Shown here: one piece after another, positions 31,714 through 40,217 of the stretch
Position numbering within the stretch: position 1 is the stretch's first letter
Layout: each line of letters starts with the position of its first letter
DNA from: Palsa-504 sp963808615
GTDB taxonomy: Bacteria; Actinomycetota; Actinomycetes; Streptosporangiales; Streptosporangiaceae
DNA: 64,000 nt
NCBI GenBank assembly: GCA_963808615.1
Contig: CAWEGV010000004.1
Location: 314,293-378,292, forward strand
Direction of reading: 5' to 3'
Translations under genes and position numbers: made by a program
Notes under the pieces: generated by a model
Seen by the model: the letters and a program-made list of their open reading frames with translations, nothing else
Database searches by the model: none
What the model was told of the DNA's origin: nothing

Positions 31714-32376
31714 GTGGGGCGTGCGCTGGGCCCGGTGTTACGGTGGGCCGCGTGTCGCACGGCGATCCGGCTATCAGCCGCGGGCCTGCGCTACGCGGCG
31801 AACCGGCAGGACCTGCTGGGCTCCTACCTCGCGGACCTGGCCGCGATGATCTTCGCTTGCCCCAATGCCCTGTTTCCCTTCATGGCGGCGGACCTGCATG
31901 CCCCCTGGGCGACCGGGCTCATGTTCGCGGCGCCGTCGGCCGGAGCGCTGGGCGTGACCGTGGTGAGCGGCTGGATGGGCCGGATCAGGCGGCACGGGCT
32001 GGCCATCGCGCTGGCCGCCGCCGCGTGGGGCCTGGCCATGGCCGGCTTCGGCCTGTCCCCTGACCTGTACCTCGCACTGGGCTTCCTGGTCGCGGCGGGC
32101 GCGGCCGACATGGTGAGCGGCATCTTCCGCAGCACGCTGTGGAATCAGACCATCCCCGATGAGCTGCGCGGCCGGCTGGCCGGCGTCGAGCTGCTGTCCT
32201 ACAGCGTCGGGCCGCCCGCCGGCCAGCTCAGGTCCGGCGTGGTGGCCAGCCTGGCGAGCGTGAGGTTCTCGCTGGTCTCCGGGGGATTGCTATGCATCGG
32301 GGGGGTCGCCGCGGTGTGCGCTCTGCTGCCGGGGTTCGTCCGCTACCGGGCCGCGGCCGTTCCCGCGGCTGATTAG
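31714..32376 (+). pseudogene. C-terminal half of an EntS-like MFS exporter (5'-truncated)
   Basis: The frame encodes about 220 residues that match only the second half of MFS_3/EntS-type exporters: GLRYAANRQDLLGSYLADLA, AMIFACPNALFPFMAADLHAPW, FRSTLWNQTIPDELRGRLAG and VELLSYSVGPPAGQLRSG. The six N-terminal helices and the MFS signature loop are absent. The frame before about 31765 does not look like MFS. GTG at 31714 could start a short product, but a working transporter is unlikely. Its TAG overlaps the TAA of the convergent aminotransferase. Confidence 0.65.
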
Positions 32377-33743
32377 CCCAGCAGGTCGTCGGCGGCGGCG
32401 GCGAACACGGCCGTGTGGGCGTCCGCGTCGGCTTCGGTGGTGGCCGGGCACATCAGGGCCATGTTGTGGAACGGCGTCATGAGCACGCCCCGGTTGATCA
32501 CGTACAGGTGCAGGTACTCATCGAGCTGTGCATCGGCAGCGGCCTGCGACTGGCCTCCGCTGCGCGGCGGCTCGGGACAGAACCGGTACTCGGCGCGGGC
32601 ACCTAGCTGGACGATGTTCCACGGCAGGCGGCGGCTGTCCAGCACGTCCCGCACGCCCGCGGTGAACCGGGCCGCCACCGCGATCATGCCGTCGAACGCC
32701 TGGTCGGTCAGCACCTCAGCCAAGGTGGCGCGCATGGCTGCCACCGACAGCTCATTGCCCGCGAGCGTGCCGCCGACCCCGCCGGTGTCCTCGATGTCGG
32801 CCGACCGGTCGCCCAGGATCCGCTCGGCCAGCTCGGCGGTCAGGCCGTAGGCGCCGGCCGGGATGCCGCCGCCGATCGCCTTGCCGATGGTCACCAGGTC
32901 TGGCTGCAGGCCCCAGGCGGCGGTACAGCCGCCAGGCCCGGCGCTGAACGTGTGCGTCTCGTCGTTGATCAGCAGGGTGCCCGCCTGGCGGGTCAGCTCG
33001 CGGACGGCGTCCAGGTACCCGGGCTCGGGCAGCACGATGCCGATGTTGGTCAGCGCGGGCTCCATCAGCATCGCCGCCACATCACCATGGCTCAGCTCTT
33101 GTTCCAGCGCGGCGGGATCGTTGAACTCCACCACCCGGGTGGTCTCGCGCGGGTCGACCGGCGGTCCGACGTTGCCCGCCCGCGATCGCGGGCCGTCCGG
33201 CGTGGCGATGATGAACGACTCGTCGACGCTGCCGTGGTAGCAGTAGCTGAACACCGCGATCTTCGGCCGTCCGGTCACCTGCCTGGCCAGCCGGATCGCC
33301 CACCGGTTGGCGTCGGTGGCGGTCAGCGTGAAGCTCCAGCGGGCCACGCCGAAACGCCGGGTGAGCTCGCCCGCCACCCAGGCTGCGTCCTGGGTGGGCA
33401 GCATGGTGGTCGCCCCGCCGAGCTCGCCGTATCTGCGGGCCACCGCGGCCTGGACCGCCGCTGGTGAGTGCCCGGCCATCGCGCCGGTGTCACCGAGGCA
33501 GAAGTCGATGAACTCGTGACCGTCGATGTCGGTGAGCCGCGCGCCGCAGGCCGTGGCCTGGTAGATCGGGAACCCGCCGGGCCACATCCGCATCCAGGTC
33601 ATGGGCACCCCGCCCAGCAGGTGATCCCCGCCGGCCGAGAACGCATCTCGCGAGCCGGGGAACCTGGCCAGGTACGCCGAGCGCTCGCGGTCGATCAGGG
33701 CCGCCAGGTGATCCCGGTCAATGATCGCCGGGTGCGAGGTCAT
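32373..33743 (-). CDS. Glutamate-1-semialdehyde-aminomutase-like class III aminotransferase
   Basis: The 456-residue PLP enzyme has CYHGSVDESFI, LMEPALTNIGIVLPEPGYL, LLINDETHTFSAGPGG and the lysine segment DLVTIGKAIGGGIPAGAYGL. It belongs to the GSAM-like subgroup but is not next to haem genes, and its active-site sequence ('TLTATDANRWAIRLAR' in place of 'SGTEA') differs from true HemL. A transaminase for an amino acid or amino sugar acid is more likely. It stands alone between the truncated exporter and the amidase-like gene. Confidence 0.82.
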   Translation of the reverse strand: MTSHPAIIDRDHLAALIDRERSAYLARFPGSRDAFSAGGDHLLGGVPMTWMRMWPGGFPIYQATACGARLTDIDGHEFIDFCLGDTGAMAGHSPAAVQAAVARRYGELGGATTMLPTQDAAWVAGELTRRFGVARWSFTLTATDANRWAIRLARQVTGRPKIAVFSYCYHGSVDESFIIATPDGPRSRAGNVGPPVDPRETTRVVEFNDPAALEQELSHGDVAAMLMEPALTNIGIVLPEPGYLDAVRELTRQAGTLLINDETHTFSAGPGGCTAAWGLQPDLVTIGKAIGGGIPAGAYGLTAELAERILGDRSADIEDTGGVGGTLAGNELSVAAMRATLAEVLTDQAFDGMIAVAARFTAGVRDVLDSRRLPWNIVQLGARAEYRFCPEPPRSGGQSQAAADAQLDEYLHLYVINRGVLMTPFHNMALMCPATTEADADAHTAVFAAAADDLLG

Positions 33744-34061
33744 GCCCGGGAGCTTACGCGTGGGCCGGTGCGCATAGGGGTGCCCGGCGGCGCAGGGTTC
33801 CCGCCGGGCACCGGGCCGAAGAAAATGATCGACCTGTTCCTACCCAGGGGAACGGCCCGGATACGGATACGGATCAGCCGGCGTCTGGATGTAAGCATTT
33901 CGTTACGATCGGGAATGGCTCGGCTCCCGTCATCTCGGCCTGCCAGTCTGGCTGACGGCTGACGGCTGGTGGCGGCCTGAGGCGCAGCCCGGGTTGCGCC
34001 GGCCGGCGACGGGTCCGCGTGCCAGACTTCAGCCAGGGACCCGGCCGGAAGGGACGAAGTC
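33744..34061. other. 318-bp intergenic region with a strong hairpin
   Basis: No gene is visible. It separates divergent genes and so should hold both promoters. A perfect 11-bp stem GTGCCCGGCGG (33780-33790) with CCGCCGGGCAC (33801-33811) lies 37 bases before the aminotransferase start and lacks a T tail. Direct repeats CGGATACGGATACGGATC (about 33858) and GGCTGACGGCTGACGGCTGG (about 33950) are present. The AGCATTTCGTTACG stretch near 33895 is the most A/T-rich part and could contain a promoter for the amidase-like gene. Confidence 0.5.
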
Positions 34062-35132
34062 ATGATCGAGCCTTACCAGGCGGTGGGCCTGGTGCCCACG
34101 ATGCGCGGCATCCGCCGCCGCGACGAGATCACCGTGAACATCGAGCACATCTCGCATCTGATCAAGGCCGCATCGTGGCTGTCCAGCCTGGACCTGCCGG
34201 TGCGCCTGATCGCCGTCCCGGAGGGCGCCCTGCAGGGCTTCAACGACGAGGTTCTCGACCTGGACCACGAGGAGTTCGCCCGGGAATGCGCCATCGATGT
34301 TCCCGGGCCCGAGACTGACGCGCTCGGCGCGCTGGCCCGCCAGTGGAACGCCTACCTGATGGCCCAGGCCAAGGCCCGGCACCCGGAATTCCCTGGCCGC
34401 TTCTTCAACGTCGGCTTCGTCCTCAGTCCCGAGGGCGAGGTGATCCTCCGGCATCACAAGGTGGTGCCGCTGCTCCCGGTCGAGCATTCGGTGACACCGC
34501 ACAACGTCTGGGATAGGTGGATCGAGTTGTACGGCCGTAACCTCGATGCCTTCTACCCCGTGGCCGACACCGAGATTGGCCGGCTGGGCTTCCTGATGGC
34601 CAACGAGGGCTCGTACCCGGAGAACGCACGCGGCCTGGCCATGAACGGCGCCGAGGTGGTGTACCGGGGCCCGTACCCGCATCCGCACGTGGGCAACGGC
34701 CTGTTCGAGATCCAGAACCGCGCGCGGGCGCTGGACAACAACTTCTACCTGATCGCATGCAACGTGGGTACGTACTACCTGCACACCGATTCCGACGTGC
34801 CGATCGACACGTTCGGTGGCGGCTCGGCCGTGATCGACTACCGCGGCCAGATCGTCGGCCGCCACGACTACAGTGCCGGATCCTCCTGGGTGGCCGGCAC
34901 CGTCGACGTCGAGGCGCTTCGCAGGTTCCGGGCCAGCGCGCAGTGGGACAACTGGATCAAGGACCTCACCACCGAGCAGTACCAGCTCATCTACGAAGAG
35001 CCCATCTACCCGAAGAACCTCTACCTGGACCGCCGCCCGTACCAGCACGATGAGTACCGCCGCGAGGTCATCGACCGGCAGATCGAGCTCATGCACGAGC
35101 GCGACGTCTGGCGGCGCCCGGACAAGGGGTGA
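34062..35132 (+). CDS. Aliphatic-amidase-like carbon-nitrogen hydrolase lacking the catalytic cysteine
   Basis: The 356-residue protein has the nitrilase-superfamily fold closest to aliphatic amidases/formamidases. The Glu of the triad is E54 (VPEGALQG) and the Lys is K133 (LRHHKVVPL). At the nucleophile, amidases have CDDGNYPE, but this protein has ANEGSYPE with Ala180 in place of Cys. Residues after it (RGLAMNGAEVVYRGPYPHPHVG) are normal for the family. It is either a non-enzymatic or differently acting homologue. ATG 34062 follows GGAAGGGACGAAGTC. It is convergent with the aminobutyraldehyde dehydrogenase gene. Confidence 0.85.
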   Translation: MIEPYQAVGLVPTMRGIRRRDEITVNIEHISHLIKAASWLSSLDLPVRLIAVPEGALQGFNDEVLDLDHEEFARECAIDVPGPETDALGALARQWNAYLMAQAKARHPEFPGRFFNVGFVLSPEGEVILRHHKVVPLLPVEHSVTPHNVWDRWIELYGRNLDAFYPVADTEIGRLGFLMANEGSYPENARGLAMNGAEVVYRGPYPHPHVGNGLFEIQNRARALDNNFYLIACNVGTYYLHTDSDVPIDTFGGGSAVIDYRGQIVGRHDYSAGSSWVAGTVDVEALRRFRASAQWDNWIKDLTTEQYQLIYEEPIYPKNLYLDRRPYQHDEYRREVIDRQIELMHERDVWRRPDKG

Positions 35133-35257
35133 CCCGGCGGGCCAAGCCACGACGACCTGCAAGCCCAGGCCCGAACCGGCTGAGCAGGCTGGCACTCACC
35201 CAGATGATCCTCCCCGGCGGGTGAAGACCGTGTCGGGGCTGGCCGGTCCTGGCGGCC

Positions 35258-36691
35258 TCAGGCGCCGATGTAGCTCATGACGTGCTTGATGCGGGTGTAG
35301 TCTTCGAAGCCGTACATGGACAGGTCCTTGCCGTAGCCGGAGTGCTTGAAGCCGCCGTGCGGCATCTCGGCCACGATCGGGATGTGGGTGTTGATCCATA
35401 CCGCGCCGAAGTCGAGACGCTTGGCCATCCGCATCGCGCGGCCGTGATCCTTGGTCCACACGCTCGAAGCCAGCCCGTACTTGACGCCGTTGGCCCAGCG
35501 GACCGCCTCGTCCTCGTCGGTGAACCGCTGGACGGTGATGACCGGGCCGAAGATCTCGTCCTGGATCATCTCGTCGTCCTGGTGCAGGCCGGACACCACG
35601 GTGGGGGCGTAGAGGTAACCCCGTGACCCGACCCGGTGCCCGCCGGTGACCAGCTCGGAATGAGCGGGCCTGCGCTCGATGAAGCCCTCCACCCGCGCCA
35701 GCTGGCTGGGGTTGTTCAGCGGGCCGAAGTAGGCGTCGGGCACATCCAGCCCGCCGGTCGTGGTGTTGCTGGCCTGCTCGCCGAGGGCCGCGGTCAGGTC
35801 CGCCGCGACGCCGGGACCGGCTAGCACCCTGGTGGCCGCGGTGCAGTCCTGCCCGGCGTTGAAGTAGCCGGCGCCGGCGATGCCCTCGGCCGCGGCCGCC
35901 ACGTCCGCGTCGTCGAAGACCACCACGGGGGCCTTACCGCCCAGTTCGAGGTGCACCCGCTTGAGATCGTCGGCGGCGGCCCGCGCGACCTCCATGCCGG
36001 CCCGCACCGAGCCGGTGATCGAGACCATGCTGGGGGTCTTGTGCGAGATCAGTTCCCGGCCGGTGTCGCGGTCGCCGACGACCACGTTGAACACGCCCGG
36101 CGGCAGGAACTCGGCCGCGATCTCGGCCAGCAGCAGCGTGGACGCCGGGGTGGTGTCGGACGGCTTGAGCACGACGGTGTTGCCCGCGGCGATGGCAGGC
36201 GCGAACTTCCAGACCGCCATCATCATGGGGTAGTTCCACGGGGTCACCTGGGCGCAGACGCCGATCGGCTCGCGCCTGATCATGGACGTGTGGTCCGCCA
36301 TGTACTCGCCCGCGCTGCGCCCCTCGAGCACCCGCGCGGCACCGGCGAAGAACCTTATCTGGTCCACCGAGGGCGGGATCTCCTCTGACCTGGTCAGGGC
36401 GACCGGCTTGCCGGTGTTGCGGGTCTCGGCCTCGACGATCTCGTCGGCGCGCTGCTCGATCGCGTCGGCGATCCGGAACATGGCCAGGCTGCGCTCGGAC
36501 GGGGTGCTGTCCCGCCACCCCTCGAACGCGTTCGCCGCGGCCTGCATCGCGGCGTCGACATCGGCTCGGCCCGACACCGGTGCGTGAGCGTAAACCTCGC
36601 CGGTACTGGGATCGACCACGTCGCTGGTCCGCCCCTCGGCGGCGTCGGTGAACTTGCCGTTCACGAAGTTCTGCAGCGTGCGGTCTGTCAT
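35258..36691 (-). CDS. Gamma-aminobutyraldehyde-type aldehyde dehydrogenase
   Basis: The 477-residue enzyme resembles PatD/PuuC aldehyde dehydrogenases: QVTPWNYPMMMAVWKFAPAIAAGNT, LKPSDTTPAST, the Glu in HLELGGKAPV, catalytic Cys 283 in NAGQDCTAATR, and EMPHGGFKHSGYGKDLSMYG at the C-terminus. It should oxidise 4-aminobutanal (from putrescine) to GABA with NAD. It is divergent from an Lrp regulator and a class III aminotransferase across a structured operator region, so the three genes form a putrescine or omega-amine catabolic set. Confidence 0.9.
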   Translation of the reverse strand: MTDRTLQNFVNGKFTDAAEGRTSDVVDPSTGEVYAHAPVSGRADVDAAMQAAANAFEGWRDSTPSERSLAMFRIADAIEQRADEIVEAETRNTGKPVALTRSEEIPPSVDQIRFFAGAARVLEGRSAGEYMADHTSMIRREPIGVCAQVTPWNYPMMMAVWKFAPAIAAGNTVVLKPSDTTPASTLLLAEIAAEFLPPGVFNVVVGDRDTGRELISHKTPSMVSITGSVRAGMEVARAAADDLKRVHLELGGKAPVVVFDDADVAAAAEGIAGAGYFNAGQDCTAATRVLAGPGVAADLTAALGEQASNTTTGGLDVPDAYFGPLNNPSQLARVEGFIERRPAHSELVTGGHRVGSRGYLYAPTVVSGLHQDDEMIQDEIFGPVITVQRFTDEDEAVRWANGVKYGLASSVWTKDHGRAMRMAKRLDFGAVWINTHIPIVAEMPHGGFKHSGYGKDLSMYGFEDYTRIKHVMSYIGA

Positions 36692-36769
36692 TTCGATCCC
36701 TCCATCGGTCGGAGTGTCTTAGCCCACGGCAGGTGATAGGCCTTCGGCGACCCAATGACGAGCTTCGCA

Positions 36770-36832
36770 GAGATGGACTATCTCCACAAGTGAATCAGTT
36801 GCTATGTTTACATAGAACTACGAAATCAGTTG
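36770..36832. promoter_or_regulatory. Lrp-type operator region between aldehyde dehydrogenase and regulator genes
   Basis: In this A/T-rich stretch two direct copies of AATCAGTTG (36793-36801 and 36824-36832) lie 31 bp apart, about three helical turns. A palindrome CTATGTTTACATAG (36802-36815) sits between them. A further short inverted repeat GAGAT..ATCTC lies at 36770-36784. Phased repeats of this kind suit an octameric Lrp/AsnC regulator that wraps DNA, here the one encoded at 36875. Confidence 0.55.
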
Positions 36833-36874
36833 ACTCATAGGCGGACCACACCGTGTCCGGGAGGAGGCGACCGC

Positions 36875-37363
36875 ATGGCTCGCAGCCCTAGGGCGCTCCC
36901 GGCTCACGGTCCAGGTGTCCTGGTACCCGACGCTATCTCCAAGCAGATCATCGAGCAGCTCCAGCAAGACGGCAGGCGGTCCTACGCCGCGATCGGCAAG
37001 GCGGTGGGGCTGTCCGAGGCGGCCGTGCGGCAGCGGGTGCAGCGTCTGCAGGACACCGGCGTCATGCAGATCGTCGCGGTTACCGATCCGCTGACGCTGG
37101 GCTTCCGGCGTCAGGCCATGATCGCCATCAAGACCGATGGTGACCTCGAGAAGGTGGCCGGCCAGCTGGCCGAACTGGACGAGATCGACTACGTGGTCAT
37201 CACCGCCGGCTCGTACGACGTGCTTGCCGAGGTGGTCTGTGAGGACGATGAACAGCTACTAGAGATCCTGAGCCGGGTCCGCGCGGTCCCGTCCGTCACG
37301 AGCACTGAGACGTTCGTCTACCTTAAGCTCCGCAAGCAAACCTACTCATGGGGAACGAGATGA
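36875..37363 (+). CDS. Lrp/AsnC-family transcriptional regulator
   Basis: The 162-residue protein has an N-terminal helix-turn-helix (IIEQLQQDGRRSYAAIGKAVGLSEAAVRQRVQRLQDTGVMQIVAV) and a C-terminal RAM ligand domain (IDYVVITAGSYDVLAEVVCEDDEQLLEIL). ATG at 36875 is preceded by GAGGAGG at the right distance. Its TGA overlaps the ATG of the aminotransferase (ATGA), so both are coexpressed. It probably senses an amino acid or amine and controls both divergent catabolic transcripts through the operator region just upstream. Confidence 0.92.
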   Translation: MARSPRALPAHGPGVLVPDAISKQIIEQLQQDGRRSYAAIGKAVGLSEAAVRQRVQRLQDTGVMQIVAVTDPLTLGFRRQAMIAIKTDGDLEKVAGQLAELDEIDYVVITAGSYDVLAEVVCEDDEQLLEILSRVRAVPSVTSTETFVYLKLRKQTYSWGTR

Positions 37364-38742
37364 CCTCCACTTACGACACCATCGGCACCGCACAAGAAGC
37401 CGCCAAGCGCAACCTGTGGCTGCACTTCACCCGGATGTCCTCCTACAAGGACAGCGACGTCCCCGTGATCGTGCGCGGCTCGGGCGCCTACGTCTTCGAC
37501 CAGCACGGCAAGCGATACCTGGATGGGCTATCGGGCCTGTTCGTCAGCCAGGTCGGCCACGGCCGTACCGAGATCGCCGAAGCCGGGGCGCGGCAGGCGG
37601 CCGAGCTCGCCTACTTCCCGCTGTGGTCCTACGCCCATCCCAAGGCCATCGAGCTGGCGCAGCGGCTGGCCGACCTAGCGCCCGGTGACCTGAACCGGGT
37701 CTTCTTCACCACCAGCGGCTCGGAGGCGGTCGAGTCGGCGTGGAAGCTCGCCAAGCAGTACTTCAAGCTGATCGGACAGCCGGGCCGGTACAAGGTGATC
37801 AGCCGGGACATCGCCTACCACGGCTCCTCGCTGGGCGCGCTGGCCATCACCGGCCTGGCCGGCATCAAGCACCCGTTCGAGCCGCTGCCGCCCGGCGGCG
37901 TGCGGGTGCCGAACACCAACTTCTACCGGGCGCCTGACTTCACGGCCGGCGACGAGGCGCAATTCGGGCAGTGGGCCGCGGACGAGATCGAGCGGGCGAT
38001 CCTGCGCGAGGGCCCGGAATCGGTCGCGGCGGTCTTCCTGGAGCCAGTGCAGAACTCCGGCGGCTGCTTCCCGCCGCCGCCCGGCTACTTCCAGCGGGTC
38101 AGGGAGATCTGCGACCGCTACGGCGTGCTGCTGGTCTCCGACGAGGTGATCAGCGCGTTCGGCAGGCTCGGCTACTACTTCGGCGCCGAGCGGTACGGCT
38201 ACCAGCCGGACATTATCACCTTCGCCAAGGGGGTGACGTCCGGGTACTCGCCGCTGGGCGGCATGCTCGTCAGCGACGCGTTGATGAAGCCGTTCACCGA
38301 GGGAACGGCCACGTTCCTGCACGGCGTCACGTTCGCCGGCCACCCGGTGTCGGCCGCGATGGCGCTGGCCAATCTGGACATCTTCGAGAAGGAAGACCTG
38401 CTGGGGAACGTCCGGGCGAACGAGGCCGCGTTCCGCGCCACCCTGGAGAAGCTGTACGACCTGCCGATCGTCGGAGACGTCCGCGGCGCCGGGTACTTCT
38501 ACGGCATCGAGCTGGTCAAGGACAAGGTCACCCGCGAGACATTCACCGACGACGAGTCCGAGCGGCTGCTGCGCGGCTTCCTTTCCCAGGCGGTGTTCGA
38601 CGCCGGGCTGCCCTGCCGCTGCGACGACCGCGGCGACCCGGTCGTCCAGCTCGCCCCGCCGCTCATCTGCGGGCAGGAGCACTTCGACGAGATGGAGCAG
38701 ATCCTGCGCGCGGTCCTCACCGAGGCCTGGACCCGCATCTGA
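37360..38742 (+). CDS. Class III aminotransferase (putrescine/omega-amino acid:pyruvate type)
   Basis: The 460-residue enzyme has RYLDGLSGLFVSQVGHGR, FFTTSGSEAVESAWKLAKQY, YHGSSLGALAITG, LEPVQNSGGCFPPPPGYF, SDEVISAFGRLGYYFGAERY and Schiff-base Lys in FAKGVTSGYSPLGG. These features match SpuC-like putrescine/omega-amino acid:pyruvate transaminases. Together with the divergent aminobutyraldehyde dehydrogenase it would convert putrescine to GABA. I chose ATG 37360 inside the regulator stop; a longer form from 37348 is possible. Confidence 0.9.
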   Translation: MTSTYDTIGTAQEAAKRNLWLHFTRMSSYKDSDVPVIVRGSGAYVFDQHGKRYLDGLSGLFVSQVGHGRTEIAEAGARQAAELAYFPLWSYAHPKAIELAQRLADLAPGDLNRVFFTTSGSEAVESAWKLAKQYFKLIGQPGRYKVISRDIAYHGSSLGALAITGLAGIKHPFEPLPPGGVRVPNTNFYRAPDFTAGDEAQFGQWAADEIERAILREGPESVAAVFLEPVQNSGGCFPPPPGYFQRVREICDRYGVLLVSDEVISAFGRLGYYFGAERYGYQPDIITFAKGVTSGYSPLGGMLVSDALMKPFTEGTATFLHGVTFAGHPVSAAMALANLDIFEKEDLLGNVRANEAAFRATLEKLYDLPIVGDVRGAGYFYGIELVKDKVTRETFTDDESERLLRGFLSQAVFDAGLPCRCDDRGDPVVQLAPPLICGQEHFDEMEQILRAVLTEAWTRI

Positions 38743-38859
38743 GGCACCTGACCCGGCTGGTCGCCGAACTGGTCGAAGATCGGGTGGGCCTGCGCGTCAG
38801 GCAGGTCACCCACCCTGAACCTCCCCTTGGACATTACGCGCAAGGGATACGGTCAGGGG

Positions 38860-39804
38860 ATGGACGTTCTGGTGATCGGGGCCGGGGTCAGCGGCCTGAC
38901 CACAGGGATCTGCCTGGCCGAGGCCGGGCTCGGCGTGTCCATCAGGACGGCTGCCCGGCCCGAGCAGACCACGTCGGCCGCGGCCGGGGCGGTCTGGGGC
39001 CTGGTGCGGGTCGGGCCGCAGGAGCGGGCTCTTCAGTGGGGGCGGGTCGGGCTCGAGGTCCTGTCCAAGCTCGCGGCCGAGCCGGGCACCGGGGTGCGGA
39101 TGGTCAGCGGCCGGGAGGTCTCCCGCGCCCCGCTCAGGCCCTACTACTGGACCGAGCTGCTACCCAGGCTGCAGCGATGCGACAAGACCGAACTGCCGGC
39201 CGGTTTCACCCATGGCTGGCACTACACCGCGCCGGTTGCCACCATGCCGGCCTACCTTGGCTACCTGAGGGCCAGGTTCGAGCAGGCGGGCGGTGTGCTG
39301 GAAATATCCCCGGTCGGGTCGCTGGCCGAGTTGGCCGGGGCGGCCCCGGTAGTGGTCAACTGCTCCGGCGTGGCCGCCCATCACCTGGTGCCCGACCCCG
39401 CGGTGGTCCCGGTCCGCGGCCAGGTGGTCCTGGCGGCCAACCCCGGCATCGAGGAGTTCTTCATCAACCGGGACGAAGAACCGCCCTGGATCGTGTACAT
39501 GTTCCCGCACGGTGACACCGTCCTGCTCGGCGGCACCAACACCGAAGGCGACTGGGACACCGACCCTAAGACCGACATAGCCGAACGGATCGTGGCTCGG
39601 TGCGCCGAGATCGATCCCCGGCTGCGCGGGGTGGAAATCCTGGGACATCGCGTCGGCCTGCGCCCGGTCCGCCCCGAGGTGCGGCTGGAGTCCGAGCCGT
39701 TCGGTGGCGGCGTGCTGTGGCACAACTACGGGCACGGCGGCGCCGGCATCTCCCTGTCCTGGGGCTGCGCCACGGAGATCGCCCAAGCTGTCGCCGGCCG
39801 CTAG
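38860..39804 (+). CDS. D-amino acid oxidase-like FAD oxidoreductase
   Basis: The 314-residue flavoprotein begins MDVLVIGAGVSGLTTGICLAEAGLGV (dinucleotide-binding fold). It has TSAAAGAVWG, a DAAO-type FAD contact, VVNCSGVAAHHLVPDPAVVPVRGQVVLA, the substrate-side Tyr/Arg region and C-terminal HNYGHGGAGISLSWGCA, typical of D-amino acid oxidases. It should oxidise a D-amino acid to the keto acid with oxygen. ATG 38860 follows GGTCAGGGG. It is convergent with the MmcQ/YjbR gene, their stops overlapping by three bases. Confidence 0.88.
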   Translation: MDVLVIGAGVSGLTTGICLAEAGLGVSIRTAARPEQTTSAAAGAVWGLVRVGPQERALQWGRVGLEVLSKLAAEPGTGVRMVSGREVSRAPLRPYYWTELLPRLQRCDKTELPAGFTHGWHYTAPVATMPAYLGYLRARFEQAGGVLEISPVGSLAELAGAAPVVVNCSGVAAHHLVPDPAVVPVRGQVVLAANPGIEEFFINRDEEPPWIVYMFPHGDTVLLGGTNTEGDWDTDPKTDIAERIVARCAEIDPRLRGVEILGHRVGLRPVRPEVRLESEPFGGGVLWHNYGHGGAGISLSWGCATEIAQAVAGR

Positions 39805-40175
39805 CGGTCCAGCTGCGCCACCAGGCGCGCGGGGGCGACCGTGCGGTAGGCGTCCCGGCACAGCTCAGCGATCTCGGTCCAGTCGGGATCACGGTCGAGC
39901 CGGACGCCGATCCAGCCGCGGCCGCCGACGTAGGGCGGCCGGAAGAACCGGTCAGGCGCGGCCGCGGTCAGCTCGTGCTGGGCGCCCGGCGGCGCGGCAC
40001 ACCACAGGTGGGGGAACTGGTCATCGTGGTGGCCGTCCGCCCACAGCGTGGCGAACGAGCTCTTGCCCCGGACGAACCAGGTCGGAGCGCCATGGCTGAG
40101 CCGCTCGGTGACCTCGGGCAGCGCCAGGCAGAACGCGCGCATCCGCTCGGCGAGGCCGGCAGCCGGGTCGTCCAC
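39801..40175 (-). CDS. MmcQ/YjbR family protein
   Basis: The 124-residue protein has the CyaY-like double-wing fold of the MmcQ/YjbR family: MRAFCLALPEVTERLSHGAPTWFVRGKSSFATLW near the N-terminus, FFRPPYVGGRGWIGVRLDRDPDWTEIAELCRDAYRTVAP near the C-terminus. Family function is uncertain; some members bind DNA. GTG 40175 gives the normal length; the frame continues upstream antisense to the LLM gene but without family similarity. Confidence 0.85.
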   Translation of the reverse strand: MDDPAAGLAERMRAFCLALPEVTERLSHGAPTWFVRGKSSFATLWADGHHDDQFPHLWCAAPPGAQHELTAAAPDRFFRPPYVGGRGWIGVRLDRDPDWTEIAELCRDAYRTVAPARLVAQLDR

Positions 40176-40217
40176 CAGACCGATTCTGTCACCGGCCCGA
40201 CCGATACGCTGTGACTC

